Positions 9,871 to 19,713 of a stretch of DNA of 64,000 nt are shown here, in pieces. The translations under genes and the position numbers were made by a program. The notes under the pieces are model-generated. The model was given only the letters and a program-made list of their open reading frames with translations. It was not told the origin of the DNA and did no database searches. The DNA is from Prochlorococcus marinus str. AS9601 (GTDB lineage Bacteria > Cyanobacteriota > Cyanobacteriia > PCC-6307 > Cyanobiaceae): assembly GCF_000015645.1 (NCBI RefSeq), contig NC_008816.1, positions 1,550,001 to 1,614,000 of the forward strand. The letters run 5' to 3'. Every line of letters starts with the position of its first letter. Within the stretch, counting starts at the first letter, position 1.

Positions 9871-11382
9871 TTAACTTTTTTTGGAAGTTATTTCTGGTTT
9901 TAACAATGGGAAAGGGATTACATCTCTAATCGATGCGCTATTAGTAATTAACATAATTAGCCTATCAATGCCTATACCTAATCCTCCCGTAGGCGGCATG
10001 CCAATCTCTAAAGCATTTAAAAAATCTTCATCTATACAGTGAGCCTCAAGATCTCCTTCGTCTCTAAGAGATTGCTGTAATTGCATTCTTTCTCTTTGAT
10101 CTACTGGATCTATCAACTCACTAAACGCATTTGCCAGTTCTCTACCAACAATGAATAATTCAAATCTCTGAACTATTTGTTTATTATCATGATGAGGCCT
10201 AGCTAAAGGAGAAATTTCAACAGGATAATCAATAACAAAAGTGGGTTCTACAAGTTTTGATTCTACTTTTTGCTCGAAGACCTCATTTAAAAGTCTTCCC
10301 ATAGTATTTACTTTATTAGAACAATCAACATTGATATTTTTAACGGCTTGTTTTGCTGCTAGAAAGTCTCCACTGAAAGAATCAAAATCAATCCCTGTAT
10401 ATTTTTTGACAATAGCTTTCATGGATATTCTTGACCAAGGCTTAGAAAAATCAATTTCTTTATTTTGATAATTTATAATTAAGGACCCACATGCATCAGC
10501 TACGATATCTTTAATCAATTCTTCAGTTAAATTCATCATATCTACATAATCAGAATAAGCTTCATAAATTTCCACTGAGGTGAATTCTGGATTATGCCTT
10601 GTACTTATCCCCTCATTACGGAAGATTCTTCCCAATTCATAGACTTTCTCAAAACCTCCAACAACCATTCGCTTTAAATGTAATTCTGTAGCTATTCTTA
10701 AATACAACGGAATATCTAATGTATTGTGATGAGTTATAAATGGTCTTGCTTCAGCACCACCAGCTTCAGATTGCAGAATTGGAGTCTCTATCTCTAAAAA
10801 ATTTCTATTATCTAGCCATTTTCTTATAAAACTTATACATTTCGCTCTGGTTTTAAATACATTTTTAGAGTGAGGATTAACTATTAAATCTAAATAACGT
10901 TGTCTATATCTTTTTTCAATATCAGTCAATCCATGCCATTTATCTGGGAGAGGTTGTAATGATTTGGATAACATTTCCCATTTTTCTACTTTAATTGAAA
11001 GCTCACCTTTATTAGTTTTTTTAATAGTTCCATAGACTCCTATCCAATCACCAATATCTACTATTTCTTTGAGATCTTCAAAAGAAAGTAATTTTTGTTT
11101 TTCTAAATTGAAATTAATAATCCTTTTATCTAGATAAAGCTGAATCTGACCTTCTTGATCGCTTATTGTGAAAAAGGCAATTTTGCCCATTACCCTTTTT
11201 GCCAGAACTCTACCAGCAATAGAAACACTGAAGTCTTCCTCTTGACCATTTTCTAGATGATCAAATTTTTGAATAAGAAAACTGGTAGTATGTGATACCT
11301 TAAAGCTTTGTGCGTAAGAAGCAAATCCTTTATTCACGAGTGAACTAGCTTTTTGTAAGCGCGCTTCTTTAATTTCAGACAA
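9871..11382 (-). CDS. lysS: Lysyl-tRNA synthetase (class II)
   Basis: The 503-residue protein has an N-terminal OB-fold anticodon-binding domain (about residues 45-160, including '[17 protein letters not shown]'-like sequence) and a class II catalytic domain. Motif 1 lies around '[10 protein letters not shown]', motif 2 is '[15 protein letters not shown]', and motif 3 is 'GIGIDRL'. It charges tRNA-Lys. The first usable start is TTG at 11382, because an in-frame TAA lies two codons upstream; the next in-frame methionines are far inside the OB domain. It lies 50 bp downstream of rpaB on the same strand. Confidence 0.97.
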   Translation of the reverse strand: MSEIKEARLQKASSLVNKGFASYAQSFKVSHTTSFLIQKFDHLENGQEEDFSVSIAGRVLAKRVMGKIAFFTISDQEGQIQLYLDKRIINFNLEKQKLLSFEDLKEIVDIGDWIGVYGTIKKTNKGELSIKVEKWEMLSKSLQPLPDKWHGLTDIEKRYRQRYLDLIVNPHSKNVFKTRAKCISFIRKWLDNRNFLEIETPILQSEAGGAEARPFITHHNTLDIPLYLRIATELHLKRMVVGGFEKVYELGRIFRNEGISTRHNPEFTSVEIYEAYSDYVDMMNLTEELIKDIVADACGSLIINYQNKEIDFSKPWSRISMKAIVKKYTGIDFDSFSGDFLAAKQAVKNINVDCSNKVNTMGRLLNEVFEQKVESKLVEPTFVIDYPVEISPLARPHHDNKQIVQRFELFIVGRELANAFSELIDPVDQRERMQLQQSLRDEGDLEAHCIDEDFLNALEIGMPPTGGLGIGIDRLIMLITNSASIRDVIPFPLLKPEITSKKS

Positions 11383-11432
11383 AATTTATTTAAATATATT
11401 TGTTTTATTTAATAAAATTATCAGACTATTGC

Positions 11433-12179
11433 TCAACTTGCCAAAGATGTTGCTGTTTCGCCAACTCTCTGAGATGCGTAACCAATTCCTCTAACAGTTA
11501 GTATTAATTCTGGATTTCTTGGATCTGGTTCCAATTTACCTCTTAGTCTTGCAACATATACATCTACAACTCTTAAATCTGCCGCTCTACGAGGAGGATA
11601 GCCCCACAGCTGTTCCAAAATTTCTGCTCGAGGAACAACCTTACCAGGTTCGTCAAATAATAACTCTAGGAGACTAAATTCAGTATAAGTTAGACTAATT
11701 CTATCTCCAGCTCTAGAAACTTGTCTGCGATTAGTATCAACAACTAAACTTCCAAATTTCATAACTCCTTTGCCTGAAGGAACTTCTTTGGTTTCAGTAA
11801 CCGATACAGTTGGCCCCATTCTTCTCAAAATTGTAGCTATTCTGGCCTCTAACTCTTTTGGGCTAAATGGTTTAGATAAGTAATCATCGGCTCCTAAATC
11901 CAAACCAGCAACTCTCTCTGAAATAGCCTCTAGAGCTGTTAAGAATATTATTGGAACTACTGATTCAGCTCTAATTCTTCTACAAACAGCAAATCCATCC
12001 ATTTTTGGAAGCATAACATCAAGAACTATCAAATCTGGGGAATCCCTGTGAAAAGACTCAAGAGCTTCTTCGCCGTTAGTGGCTGAATACACCTGATATC
12101 CTGCTAGTTGAAGCCTCGTAACTAATACCTTCAAAACTGCTGGTTCATCATCAACAACTAAAATTCTTGCTTTTGACAT
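11433..12179 (-). CDS. rpaB: OmpR-type response regulator RpaB (Ycf27)
   Basis: The 248-residue protein has a receiver domain with the acidic pair Asp10/Asp11, phospho-acceptor Asp54, a switch Thr in 'FLTALEA' and Lys103 in 'LSKPF', then an OmpR/PhoB winged-helix DNA-binding domain ending 'VRGIGYAS'. It is one of the essential cyanobacterial regulators; RpaB binds HLR1 sites and adjusts photosystem and high-light genes to light and redox stress, usually with the kinase NblS. The full-length match and the position before lysS are those of rpaB in picocyanobacteria. RpaA is the main alternative, but its sequence is quite different. No kinase gene is in the window. Confidence 0.93.
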   Translation of the reverse strand: MSKARILVVDDEPAVLKVLVTRLQLAGYQVYSATNGEEALESFHRDSPDLIVLDVMLPKMDGFAVCRRIRAESVVPIIFLTALEAISERVAGLDLGADDYLSKPFSPKELEARIATILRRMGPTVSVTETKEVPSGKGVMKFGSLVVDTNRRQVSRAGDRISLTYTEFSLLELLFDEPGKVVPRAEILEQLWGYPPRRAADLRVVDVYVARLRGKLEPDPRNPELILTVRGIGYASQRVGETATSLAS

Positions 12180-12310
12180 AGTTAAAAAAAGATTTCTCGA
12201 TATTTCAAAGCAAAGAATTATTGCATTGAATATTTATTCTAACAATTAAAAATATAACATTACGAACCCTCAAAGAGATATTCCTAAGGTTTACAAACAT
12301 TTTAAATAAA

Positions 12311-12335
12311 TTGAAAATATATATAAATTTTTCAA
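12311..12335 (-). terminator. Weak AT-rich hairpin after mreD
   Basis: A 7 bp perfect inverted repeat (TTGAAAA / TTTTCAA, loop of 11) lies 27-51 bp downstream of the mreD stop, before the rpaB gene. On the reverse strand a T-rich stretch follows. The stem has a single G-C pair, so it would be a poor intrinsic terminator, but it is the only candidate in the 180 bp between mreD and rpaB. Confidence 0.2.
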
Positions 12336-12361
12336 GCATTTTTAACTCTTAGCAAAATTTA

Positions 12362-12880
12362 TTACTGTATTTTTCTTCTTGAAAATTTAAACATCCTTAA
12401 AAGTTGGGAGCAAATAAAGGGAGCAAAAAAACCTGTCAAAAAAACTTCCGCTAAAATATTTTTAATACTGGGTATCAACATTAAAGAATTACTATCTAAA
12501 AAATTTCTAAACAAAATTTGCAAAAAATAAAGACTCCCACATAAAAAACTTCCAAAAGAACAAATTAAACCATACCTAAAATGTCCCAACAAAATATCAC
12601 TATGTAATTTAATTCTCCCAAAGAAAAACCCACAAAAAATTAAGCCTGGTATTTGAGTAAAACTTTCATTTAAAGTTAGAGAATCTAAGATGAGACCTAA
12701 AAACAAACCAACTATTAATCCATTTATTGATCCATTAATCATTGACCAAGGCAATAACCAAAATAATGGCCAATATGGCTGAACACCTAAAAATCCAAGC
12801 CAATTAGGGTGCCACAAAAAAATAATTGGGATAAAAATAAAGCTTATTATGGATAATTTTTTTGTAAGAAATTTAATCAT
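12362..12880 (-). CDS. mreD: Rod-shape determining membrane protein MreD
   Basis: I set the start at ATG 12880, which overlaps the mreC stop as TAATG, instead of an upstream TTG that would run 30 bp further into mreC. The 172-residue product has about five hydrophobic helices and little else, as expected for MreD. MreD is an inner-membrane part of the elongasome that links MreC to the lipid II polymerases. Sequence conservation in MreD is low, so the call rests on topology and on the mreB-mreC-mreD order with translational coupling. Confidence 0.88.
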   Translation of the reverse strand: MIKFLTKKLSIISFIFIPIIFLWHPNWLGFLGVQPYWPLFWLLPWSMINGSINGLIVGLFLGLILDSLTLNESFTQIPGLIFCGFFFGRIKLHSDILLGHFRYGLICSFGSFLCGSLYFLQILFRNFLDSNSLMLIPSIKNILAEVFLTGFFAPFICSQLLRMFKFSRRKIQ

Positions 12881-13629
12881 TAAATATTTACTTTCAAAAT
12901 TTTGACCCAATCAATTACATGAGGTTTTCCTAAAAGTGAAATTTTTGCCGTTTTTTTTGATTTCAACGTCTCATCTATAGATTGGACAATACCAATAGGG
13001 ATATTTGGAGGTAATAACGTACTAGCTGGAGATGATGATACAAAATCTCCGACTTTAATATCGGCATCTTTTGAATAGAGTATTAGGCTAGGATAATCAT
13101 CTCCTGAACCAACTAGTAATCCATTGATTTGAATTCTATCCACCCAAACGCCTAACTTACTTTCTGGAGAAGTTATTAAAGTTACCGACGAAGTGAATAA
13201 AGAAGTATTCTTTACTCTACCTAATAATCCACCTGGACCAATCACAATATTGCCAATTTCTACTCCATCCTTTGAACCTTTGTTTAAAATTATTTGTCTC
13301 CACCAACTACCTGTTTTTCGCGAAATAACTGCAGCTGAAATATGTTCATCATTAGATGATTCCTGAAGAGATAAGATTTGTCGCAGTCTTATATTATCTT
13401 TTTTAAGAAGATTTAACTTTATTAAATATTCTTGATCAATACTTTTAAGAACAATTTCTTTTTGAAATTGACCAGGCCAAAAAGGTTTTGAAATAAAATA
13501 ATAAAAATCTTTATAAAAAGCTCCTTTTGATATTCTTACAAAAACCAAAAATAAAAAAATTGCAAAAAATAGCCAATTTTTCTTTTTATGCCACCAACGA
13601 CTATTAGAAATTCGTCGGATAACTAACAT
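12880..13629 (-). CDS. mreC: Rod-shape determining protein MreC
   Basis: The 249-residue protein has a basic N terminus (about ten Arg/Lys in the first 20), one transmembrane helix near residues 18-34, a coiled-coil-prone segment around residues 65-90, and a periplasmic beta domain with 'VISRKTGSWW' and 'GPGGLLGRV', both typical of MreC. MreC bridges the cytoplasmic MreB filament and periplasmic peptidoglycan synthesis. It is 4 bp downstream of mreB and overlaps mreD by one base. Confidence 0.95.
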   Translation of the reverse strand: MLVIRRISNSRWWHKKKNWLFFAIFLFLVFVRISKGAFYKDFYYFISKPFWPGQFQKEIVLKSIDQEYLIKLNLLKKDNIRLRQILSLQESSNDEHISAAVISRKTGSWWRQIILNKGSKDGVEIGNIVIGPGGLLGRVKNTSLFTSSVTLITSPESKLGVWVDRIQINGLLVGSGDDYPSLILYSKDADIKVGDFVSSSPASTLLPPNIPIGIVQSIDETLKSKKTAKISLLGKPHVIDWVKILKVNI

Positions 13630-13633
13630 AACA

Positions 13634-14686
13634 TTAATCTCTTATGGCATTCCTTATAAATTCTGGAGTGTCAACAACTCTTTTGAGTTTTTTAAAATCA
13701 TCCAACACCTCTCCACAACCATTCACTACGCAAAGCAGTGGGTTTTCTGCTATGTGAGTAAAAATTCCTGTCTCATCGCTCAATAAATCATTAATACCTC
13801 TCACTAAAGCTCCACCACCTGCAAGCATAATCCCCCTATCAACTATGTCTGCAGCAAGTTCAGGGGGGGTTCGCTCTAAAGTTCTTTTTACAGCTTCGAC
13901 TATTTTGCTAAGTGTTTCAGCCATAGCTTCTCTGATTTCTCCTGATGTCAAAGTGACTGATCTAGGTAGACCAGATAAAAGATGTAAACCTCTAACCTCT
14001 AAAGTAGTTTTATCAAAATCATCATCTGGAAATGCAGAGCCAATTTTTATCTTGATATCTTCTGCAGTTCTCTCTCCAACAACTAAATTGTGAACTTTTT
14101 TAAGATAAAGTGCAATTGACTCATTTATTTCATCGCCTGCTATTCGAACAGATTCACTCAAAACAGTTCCTCCTAAACTTAATACTGCAACCTCAGTAGT
14201 ACCTCCACCAATATCAACAATCATTGTTCCAATTGGCTCAGTTACTGGTAATGATGCTCCTATTGCTGCTGCGACAGGTTCATCTATTAAATGAACTTCT
14301 CTAGCTCCCGCTAATCCAGCTTCTCTTACTGCTCTTCGCTCAACACTAGTCACTCCACTTGGAATTCCAATCACTATCCTTGGAGCTACTATCCCCTTGC
14401 CTTCATTACATTTTTGAATAAATGTTTTTATCATTTGTTCTGCAGCATCAAAATCTGCGATAACTCCATCTCTTAGTGGTCTTACAGCTCTTATATTGCC
14501 AGGGGTCCTTCCAAGCATTAACTTTGCTTCTTTACCAACAGCTAATGGAATCCCTTCTTCTAAATCCATAGCTACCACAGAAGGCTCCTGTAAAACAACG
14601 CCTTTTCCTGATACATGTATAAGAGTATTGGCCGTTCCCAAATCTATGCCAATATCTCGAGAAAATTTAAATCTGTTAAAAATCAC
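13634..14686 (-). CDS. mreB: Rod-shape determining actin homologue MreB
   Basis: The 350-residue protein shows the actin-fold phosphate loops '[11 protein letters not shown]' and '[14 protein letters not shown]', plus the adenosine motif '[11 protein letters not shown]'. MreB forms membrane-bound filaments that steer side-wall peptidoglycan synthesis. The start is GTG at 14686. The length is standard and the ATPase motifs are intact. Upstream is a 132 bp divergent region shared with ssb. A full mreBCD set means wall growth in this small coccoid cell is still guided by the elongasome. Confidence 0.98.
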   Translation of the reverse strand: MIFNRFKFSRDIGIDLGTANTLIHVSGKGVVLQEPSVVAMDLEEGIPLAVGKEAKLMLGRTPGNIRAVRPLRDGVIADFDAAEQMIKTFIQKCNEGKGIVAPRIVIGIPSGVTSVERRAVREAGLAGAREVHLIDEPVAAAIGASLPVTEPIGTMIVDIGGGTTEVAVLSLGGTVLSESVRIAGDEINESIALYLKKVHNLVVGERTAEDIKIKIGSAFPDDDFDKTTLEVRGLHLLSGLPRSVTLTSGEIREAMAETLSKIVEAVKRTLERTPPELAADIVDRGIMLAGGGALVRGINDLLSDETGIFTHIAENPLLCVVNGCGEVLDDFKKLKRVVDTPEFIRNAIRD

Positions 14687-14818
14687 AATAAGAATTTCTT
14701 TTTATAAATAATATATCTATTTTTTGATAAGCTCTCGGAATTCTGACGTTTAGTTATGAATAGCACGTAAAACTTTGAGCAGAAACTAAAAATATGAGTA
14801 TTATAAAAAAAAAAATTT

Positions 14819-15190
14819 ATGGAAATTAACACTATTAACCTTGTTGGCAGAGCAGGAAGAGAACCAGATGTCAGATATTTTGAATCAGGCAGTATAGTAG
14901 CGAACTTCACAATTGCAGTTAACAGAAGAAGCAGAGATGAAGAGCCAGATTGGTTTAATTTAGAAATATGGGGCAAGCAAGCACAAATAGCCGCAGATTA
15001 TGTGAAAAAAGGATCATTAATTGGAATTACAGGAAGCTTTAAGATTGATAGCTGGAAAGATAAAAATACTGGAGAAGATAGATTTAAACCAGTTGTTAGG
15101 GTAGATAGATTAAACTTACTAGGCTCACGAAAGGATTCTGATAATAACCAATATTCCAATAGCAATAACTCAAGTGAAATTCCATTTTAA
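14819..15190 (+). CDS. ssb: Single-stranded DNA-binding protein
   Basis: The 123-residue protein has the OB fold typical of bacterial SSB ('INTINLVGRAGREPDVRYF', 'FTIAVNR', 'DWFNLEIWGKQAQIAADYVKKG'-type blocks) and a Ser/Asn linker ending in EIPF. That tip is a reduced form of the usual DDDIPF partner-binding tail, with a single acidic residue beside IPF. SSB protects single-stranded DNA and recruits repair enzymes. The stop codon overlaps the convergent DedA gene stop (shared TTAA). It is divergent from mreB. Confidence 0.96.
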   Translation: MEINTINLVGRAGREPDVRYFESGSIVANFTIAVNRRSRDEEPDWFNLEIWGKQAQIAADYVKKGSLIGITGSFKIDSWKDKNTGEDRFKPVVRVDRLNLLGSRKDSDNNQYSNSNNSSEIPF

Positions 15191-15843
15191 GCTCTATTTT
15201 TAAGAAATCTAATAAGTATTCTTATAAAAATATATAAGAAAATTAAAATTAAAATTGGCTTTACAACATATTTGATTTGATCTAAATAAGTTTGAATGAT
15301 TCGATAATTTTCACCAAATAAATAACCTGAATAAGTGAGAAGTACTACCCATATCAGACTCCCAAATGTAGTCCAAAGCAAAAATTTTCTTAATGGCATA
15401 AGTTCTATGCCAGCAGGAACTGAGATTAAAGTTCTTATACCTGGTACTAATCTGCCCCAAAAAACTAAAGAAACACCGTATTTATCAAACCACCTTTTAC
15501 TTTTATTTAGATCATCAGAGGAAATACCGAGATATTTTCCTTTTTTATCTAGAAAATTTGAAAGTCTTTTTTCATTTACTAATCTACCTAAATAGTACCA
15601 AGGCAATGAACCTAAAATAGTTCCAAGTAATCCCCAAAAAACTAAAATATAGAAATTTAATTTTTGTTGATAAACAAAAAAACCTCCTAATGGCATTATT
15701 ATTTCCGAAGGAATTGGAGGTATTATGTTTTCCAAAAACATAGCCAAACAAATAGTGAGGTATGCAATTGTTGAATTCTTTTCAACAGCTAAACTAATAT
15801 AGTCGGGAATTGAAGTAAGAAAATTTACAAAAATTAAACTCAA
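15187..15843 (-). CDS. DedA-family membrane protein
   Basis: The 218-residue protein has about five hydrophobic helices and the DedA signature 'FLENIIPPIPSEIIMPLGG' near residues 36-54, followed by a G/R-rich loop 'FWGRLVPGIRTLISVPAG'. DedA proteins belong to the SNARE-associated superfamily; several bacterial members act as flippases or recyclers of undecaprenyl phosphate or other lipids. Which lipid is handled here is not shown. The start is a TTG at 15843, 2 bp after the ahcY stop, so it is probably cotranscribed with ahcY. A later ATG would remove part of the first helix region. Confidence 0.92.
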   Translation of the reverse strand: MSLIFVNFLTSIPDYISLAVEKNSTIAYLTICLAMFLENIIPPIPSEIIMPLGGFFVYQQKLNFYILVFWGLLGTILGSLPWYYLGRLVNEKRLSNFLDKKGKYLGISSDDLNKSKRWFDKYGVSLVFWGRLVPGIRTLISVPAGIELMPLRKFLLWTTFGSLIWVVLLTYSGYLFGENYRIIQTYLDQIKYVVKPILILIFLYIFIRILIRFLKNRA

Positions 15844-15845
15844 AC

Positions 15846-17264
15846 TTAGTATCTATAAAGCTCTGGTTTGTAAGGTCCTTCAACAGAGACATTAATATAG
15901 TCAGCTTGTTCCTTAGTTAATGTTGTTAATTTTGCACCAATTTTATCAAGATGTAATCTAGCTACCATTTCATCTAAATGCTTTGGTAAAACATAAACCT
16001 CTTTCGCATATTGCTCTGACTTATTGAAAAGTTCGATTTGAGCTAATACTTGGTTAGTAAAAGAATTACTCATAACAAAACTTGGATGTCCAGTGGCACA
16101 GCCTAAGTTAACTAATCTACCTTCGGCTAAAAGAATTATTTTATTGCCACTCGGTAAAGTTATGTGATCAACCTGCGGCTTAATATTTTCCCATGGATAA
16201 TCTTTCAATGAAGCCACATCAATTTCATTATCGAAATGACCAATATTACAAACTATGGCCTCATCTTTCATCTTGACGAGATTTTCATTTGTAATTACTT
16301 GATAATTCCCAGTTGCTGTAACAAAGATATCTATATCCTCCACAACATCGTCTAACGTAACAACGCTAAAACCTTCCATTGCCGCTTGAAGAGCACAAAT
16401 TGGATCAACTTCAGCAACTTTTACGATTGCACCAAGTCCACGCAATGACTGGGCTGAACCTTTACCTACATCTCCAAAACCCATTACCAAAGCAACCTTA
16501 CCAGCAATCATCACATCAGTTGCGCGCTTTATACTATCAACTAAAGATTCGCGACAGCCATATAAATTATCAAATTTGCTCTTAGTTACTGAATCATTAA
16601 CGTTGATCGCAGGGAAAGGTAAAGCATTTTGCTTTTGCAGTTGATACAGTCTTGCAACTCCTGTCGTAGTTTCTTCAGTGACACCAATGATATTACTTTT
16701 AATTCTAGAATAGAAGTCACTATCATTTTCTAATTTAGATTTAATAGAGTTGAATAAAGCAATTTCTTCTTCATTACCAGGATTATCTAAAACAGACAAA
16801 TCTTTTTCCGCTTTACTGCCGAGTATCAATAAACCAGTTGCATCCCCACCATCATCAAGAATCATATTTGGAGAGTCTGAACCCCAATCAAGAATGTAGT
16901 GGGTATATTGCCAATATTCATCAAGTGTCTCACCTTTTTTTGCGTATACAGGAATTCCTTGATCTGCAATAGCCGCCGCCGCATGATCTTGAGTTGAAAA
17001 AATATTGCATGAAGCCCATTTCACTTCTGCCCCAAGATCAACAAGAGTTTCTATTAAGACTGCAGTCTGAATAGTCATATGCAAACTTCCGGCTATTTTT
17101 GCACCTTTTAGTGGCTTTTCTGATTGATATTTATCTCTAAGTGCCATTAATCCAGGCATTTCCGTTTCGGCAATTTTAATTTCTTTACGGCCAAAATCTG
17201 ATAAGGAGATATCAGCAATTACATAATTTGGTGTAGAGGTTTTAACTGAATTTGCGATAACCAT
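15846..17264 (-). CDS. ahcY: S-adenosylhomocysteine hydrolase
   Basis: AhcY splits S-adenosylhomocysteine into homocysteine and adenosine and so keeps SAM-dependent methylation running. The protein (472 residues from ATG 17264; an ATG five codons upstream is also possible) has the substrate domain with '[16 protein letters not shown]', the NAD-binding loop '[19 protein letters not shown]', and the C-terminal '[18 protein letters not shown]' with Lys and Tyr that reach the neighbouring subunit's NAD. It carries the roughly 40-residue insertion seen in many bacterial enzymes ('[16 protein letters not shown]'). DedA follows 2 bp later. Confidence 0.98.
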   Translation of the reverse strand: MVIANSVKTSTPNYVIADISLSDFGRKEIKIAETEMPGLMALRDKYQSEKPLKGAKIAGSLHMTIQTAVLIETLVDLGAEVKWASCNIFSTQDHAAAAIADQGIPVYAKKGETLDEYWQYTHYILDWGSDSPNMILDDGGDATGLLILGSKAEKDLSVLDNPGNEEEIALFNSIKSKLENDSDFYSRIKSNIIGVTEETTTGVARLYQLQKQNALPFPAINVNDSVTKSKFDNLYGCRESLVDSIKRATDVMIAGKVALVMGFGDVGKGSAQSLRGLGAIVKVAEVDPICALQAAMEGFSVVTLDDVVEDIDIFVTATGNYQVITNENLVKMKDEAIVCNIGHFDNEIDVASLKDYPWENIKPQVDHITLPSGNKIILLAEGRLVNLGCATGHPSFVMSNSFTNQVLAQIELFNKSEQYAKEVYVLPKHLDEMVARLHLDKIGAKLTTLTKEQADYINVSVEGPYKPELYRY

Positions 17265-17303
17265 ATCTAGTAAATACATTTATTATTAGACTATAAATGA
17301 TTT

Positions 17304-17753
17304 TTGTGTAATTTTGTGTTTGTTGAAAATTTAAAAGAAACTTTAAATTTAGGAAAAAAACTCTCACACAAATTAAATCCACAATCAATTATTTTATTAA
17401 AGGGTCCAATTGGGGCTGGGAAAACTTCATTCGTACAAGGGATTGCTAAAGGCTTATCAATCTCTGAGGACATTACAAGCCCTACATTTGCTTTATCGCA
17501 TCACTATAACTCCGGAAAAATTCCACTAATCCACCTTGATTTATACAGGTTAGGAAATGTATCTTCAGCAAAGGAAGTTTTTTTTTCTGAAGAAGAAGAG
17601 GCAATACAAAGACAAGCTATTTTAGTTATTGAATGGCCAGAATTAATAGAACCAGTTATTGATAATTTCTGGAAAATAGAAATTAGTTACGCAAAAGATT
17701 ATGGAAGAAACTACGAAATAAGAGATCCCAAAAATTTATTAACCTTTTCATAA
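17304..17753 (+). CDS. tsaE: tRNA threonylcarbamoyladenosine biosynthesis ATPase TsaE
   Basis: TsaE is the ATPase that works with TsaB and TsaD to make t6A37 in ANN-decoding tRNAs. The 149-residue protein has Walker A GPIGAGKTSF, 'SPTFALSHHY' and 'HLDLYRLG', followed by 'VIEWPELI', all hallmarks of the family. No ATG is available: the frame opens with TTG at 17304, and a GTG at 17316 is an equally good start. The 3' 43 bp overlap the tail of the convergent PfkB kinase gene. It is divergent from ahcY over a very short gap. Confidence 0.94.
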   Translation: MCNFVFVENLKETLNLGKKLSHKLNPQSIILLKGPIGAGKTSFVQGIAKGLSISEDITSPTFALSHHYNSGKIPLIHLDLYRLGNVSSAKEVFFSEEEEAIQRQAILVIEWPELIEPVIDNFWKIEISYAKDYGRNYEIRDPKNLLTFS

Positions 17754-18709
17754 TATGGCTGTTGCTCGATAGCGCCTTCACCAAGACAAGTTAATAATCC
17801 ACAAACACCTGCGAACTTAATGCAATCTTCTATCTCTAAATCACTTGTAGGATAGCCAGAAGAAATTAATTTTGAAATAAAGCCAGCTAGAAAAGCATCG
17901 CCTGCCCCGGTTGTATCAACAATTTTTTGTGAAGTAGGAGTTTCGGTAATTCCCTGAAATCCGTTGATGCTCCATAAAACAGGATTTTTTCCATCAGTTA
18001 TTATTACATCTGGTCTATTAGACAGTCGTTGAGATATTAGCAAGGGGTTTTCATCCTCAAAAAACAAAATTGCTTCTTCCTTCGCAAGCTTTAAAACATT
18101 TGCATAATTTAAAAAATTCTTGATTAAATTAACTCTCGCGGCTTTACTAATTTCTGATGAGAAACTTGCATGATCCCAAAAAACCTCTCTCCAATTCAAA
18201 TCAATAACTATTTTGACTTCAAATTTATTAGCCTGTTCAATAAGAAAAAAAATAGTCTCTGCTGATATTGGAGATGATAATAAGTTCGTTCCTGTTACCA
18301 AATATTTTATTTCTAGAAAAGATTTCTCCAAATTTAAAATTTCTTTTTCTATTAATTTCTTGCTAAGAACTTCGTCTGCATAGCATGCATGAGAACTTTC
18401 CTCAAAGCCTGAAAAAAAACGATCTCCAAATTGATCCCTATTTACATTAACCACACGAGTAGATGAATCATTATTTAATTGCAAGAAATCTAAATTAACT
18501 CCCAATTGATCAAATTGCGAAATAAATTTTTTTCCATAATCATCATTACCCAAACTTCCCATAAAAATTGAATCTATTTTTAATTTTCTCAATGCACAAG
18601 CGACATTAGCCGGCGCACCACCCAAAAAATCTGTAAATCCCTTATTTGACTTATTTCTGATTCTGTCTATTAAAGCCTCACCAATACATATAACCTTTTT
18701 CTTTTTCAT
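17711..18709 (-). CDS. PfkB-family carbohydrate kinase (fructokinase type)
   Basis: The 332-residue protein has the ribokinase-family N-terminal 'GEALID', the 'FLGGAPANVACALRKL' sugar-binding region and the C-terminal anion-hole motif 'DTTGAGDAFLAGF', whose Asp is the catalytic base. Among PfkB proteins it most resembles fructokinases, which would phosphorylate fructose for glycolysis, for example after sucrose breakdown. The substrate is inferred from general resemblance. The last 43 bp overlap the tsaE tail on the other strand. It is divergent from the alpha/beta hydrolase gene at 18799. Confidence 0.93.
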   Translation of the reverse strand: MKKKKVICIGEALIDRIRNKSNKGFTDFLGGAPANVACALRKLKIDSIFMGSLGNDDYGKKFISQFDQLGVNLDFLQLNNDSSTRVVNVNRDQFGDRFFSGFEESSHACYADEVLSKKLIEKEILNLEKSFLEIKYLVTGTNLLSSPISAETIFFLIEQANKFEVKIVIDLNWREVFWDHASFSSEISKAARVNLIKNFLNYANVLKLAKEEAILFFEDENPLLISQRLSNRPDVIITDGKNPVLWSINGFQGITETPTSQKIVDTTGAGDAFLAGFISKLISSGYPTSDLEIEDCIKFAGVCGLLTCLGEGAIEQQPYYEKVNKFLGSLIS

Positions 18710-18798
18710 AAAATGAACGCTTTTTCTTTACTAAGAATAATTTATTAAAAACGAATAATTTTTTTTTGAATTAAAGTTTAATTAAAAGCATATACATA

Positions 18799-19713
18799 GT
18801 GTCTTTAAATAAATCTGAAACTTGGAAGTGGAAAAATTGGGAAATTTCTTGGTCTTTATCCAAAGAATCTACTTCTGAAAAAAACATTAAAATTTTGTTA
18901 ATTCATGGATTTGGAGCATCAAAAAACCACTGGAGACATAATCAAGATTTTCTTGGTAAATTTTCTAATTGCTACGCAATTGACTTATTAGGATTTGGGA
19001 AAAGCAGTCAGCCTAGTGCTTTATTAAATTACGAACCTGATAAAGAAAATTCAATTAAATATTCATTTGACTTATGGAGTAATCAAATATCAACATTTTG
19101 TAAAGAGGTAATAAAATCTCCTGTTTACTTGGTAGGAAATTCAATTGGTGGTGTTATTGCATTGAAAACTGCTGAAATCCTCAAAGATAATTGCAAAGGT
19201 GTAATTTTGATTGATTGTGCGCAAAGAACTATGGATGATAAACGTTTAAAAAAAAGTGATATCTTTATGAATCTGCTGAGGCCCTTTCTCAAAACAATAG
19301 TCAGGCAAAGAGTAATTAGTAATACACTTTTTACAAGAGCTGCTAATCCCAAAGTTATAAAGAAAATACTTGAACAAGCTTACCCTTCAGGAAAAAATAT
19401 CGATAAAGAATTGATTGAAATACTTTATCAACCCTCCCAAAGGAAAAACTCTAAAGAAGCATTTCGTGGTTTTATTAACTTATTTGATGACTATCTTGCT
19501 ACTGACCTTTTCGATAAAGTAAATGCTCCAATACAATTGATTTGGGGAGAAAAAGATCCTTGGGAATCTTTAGATGAAGCAAAGGAGTGGAAGAAAGAAT
19601 TCAGAAATATTAAAAGACTAGATATCATAAGCGGAGCTGGTCATTGTCCTCATGATGAAGAACCTGAAAAAACAAATAATTTAATAAATGAATTTATTCA
19701 AGAAACAAAATAA
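18799..19713 (+). CDS. Alpha/beta hydrolase, similar to chlorophyll dephytylase-type enzymes
   Basis: The 304-residue protein starts with GTG. It has the oxyanion motif 'LIHGFGASKNHWRHN', the 'AIDLLGFGKS' strand, nucleophile Ser115 in VGNSIGG, an acid in 'WGEKDPW' and His in 'GAGHCPHDEEP', so the catalytic triad is complete. The N-terminal blocks (HGFGAS-x-x-HWR, DLLGFG-x-S) recall plant CLD1/pheophytinase-like proteins and their cyanobacterial relatives, which remove phytol from chlorophyll or pheophytin. That is a resemblance from memory; a generic esterase is also possible. The end overlaps the convergent sigma factor gene by 16 bp. Confidence 0.9.
   Translation: MSLNKSETWKWKNWEISWSLSKESTSEKNIKILLIHGFGASKNHWRHNQDFLGKFSNCYAIDLLGFGKSSQPSALLNYEPDKENSIKYSFDLWSNQISTFCKEVIKSPVYLVGNSIGGVIALKTAEILKDNCKGVILIDCAQRTMDDKRLKKSDIFMNLLRPFLKTIVRQRVISNTLFTRAANPKVIKKILEQAYPSGKNIDKELIEILYQPSQRKNSKEAFRGFINLFDDYLATDLFDKVNAPIQLIWGEKDPWESLDEAKEWKKEFRNIKRLDIISGAGHCPHDEEPEKTNNLINEFIQETK

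Noticed and set aside
12180-12361. An HLR1-like site (RpaB box) upstream of rpaB, around the GTTTACAAACATT stretch.
   Set aside because: Only one half-site fits; the second repeat is poor. In AT-rich DNA such half-sites are frequent.
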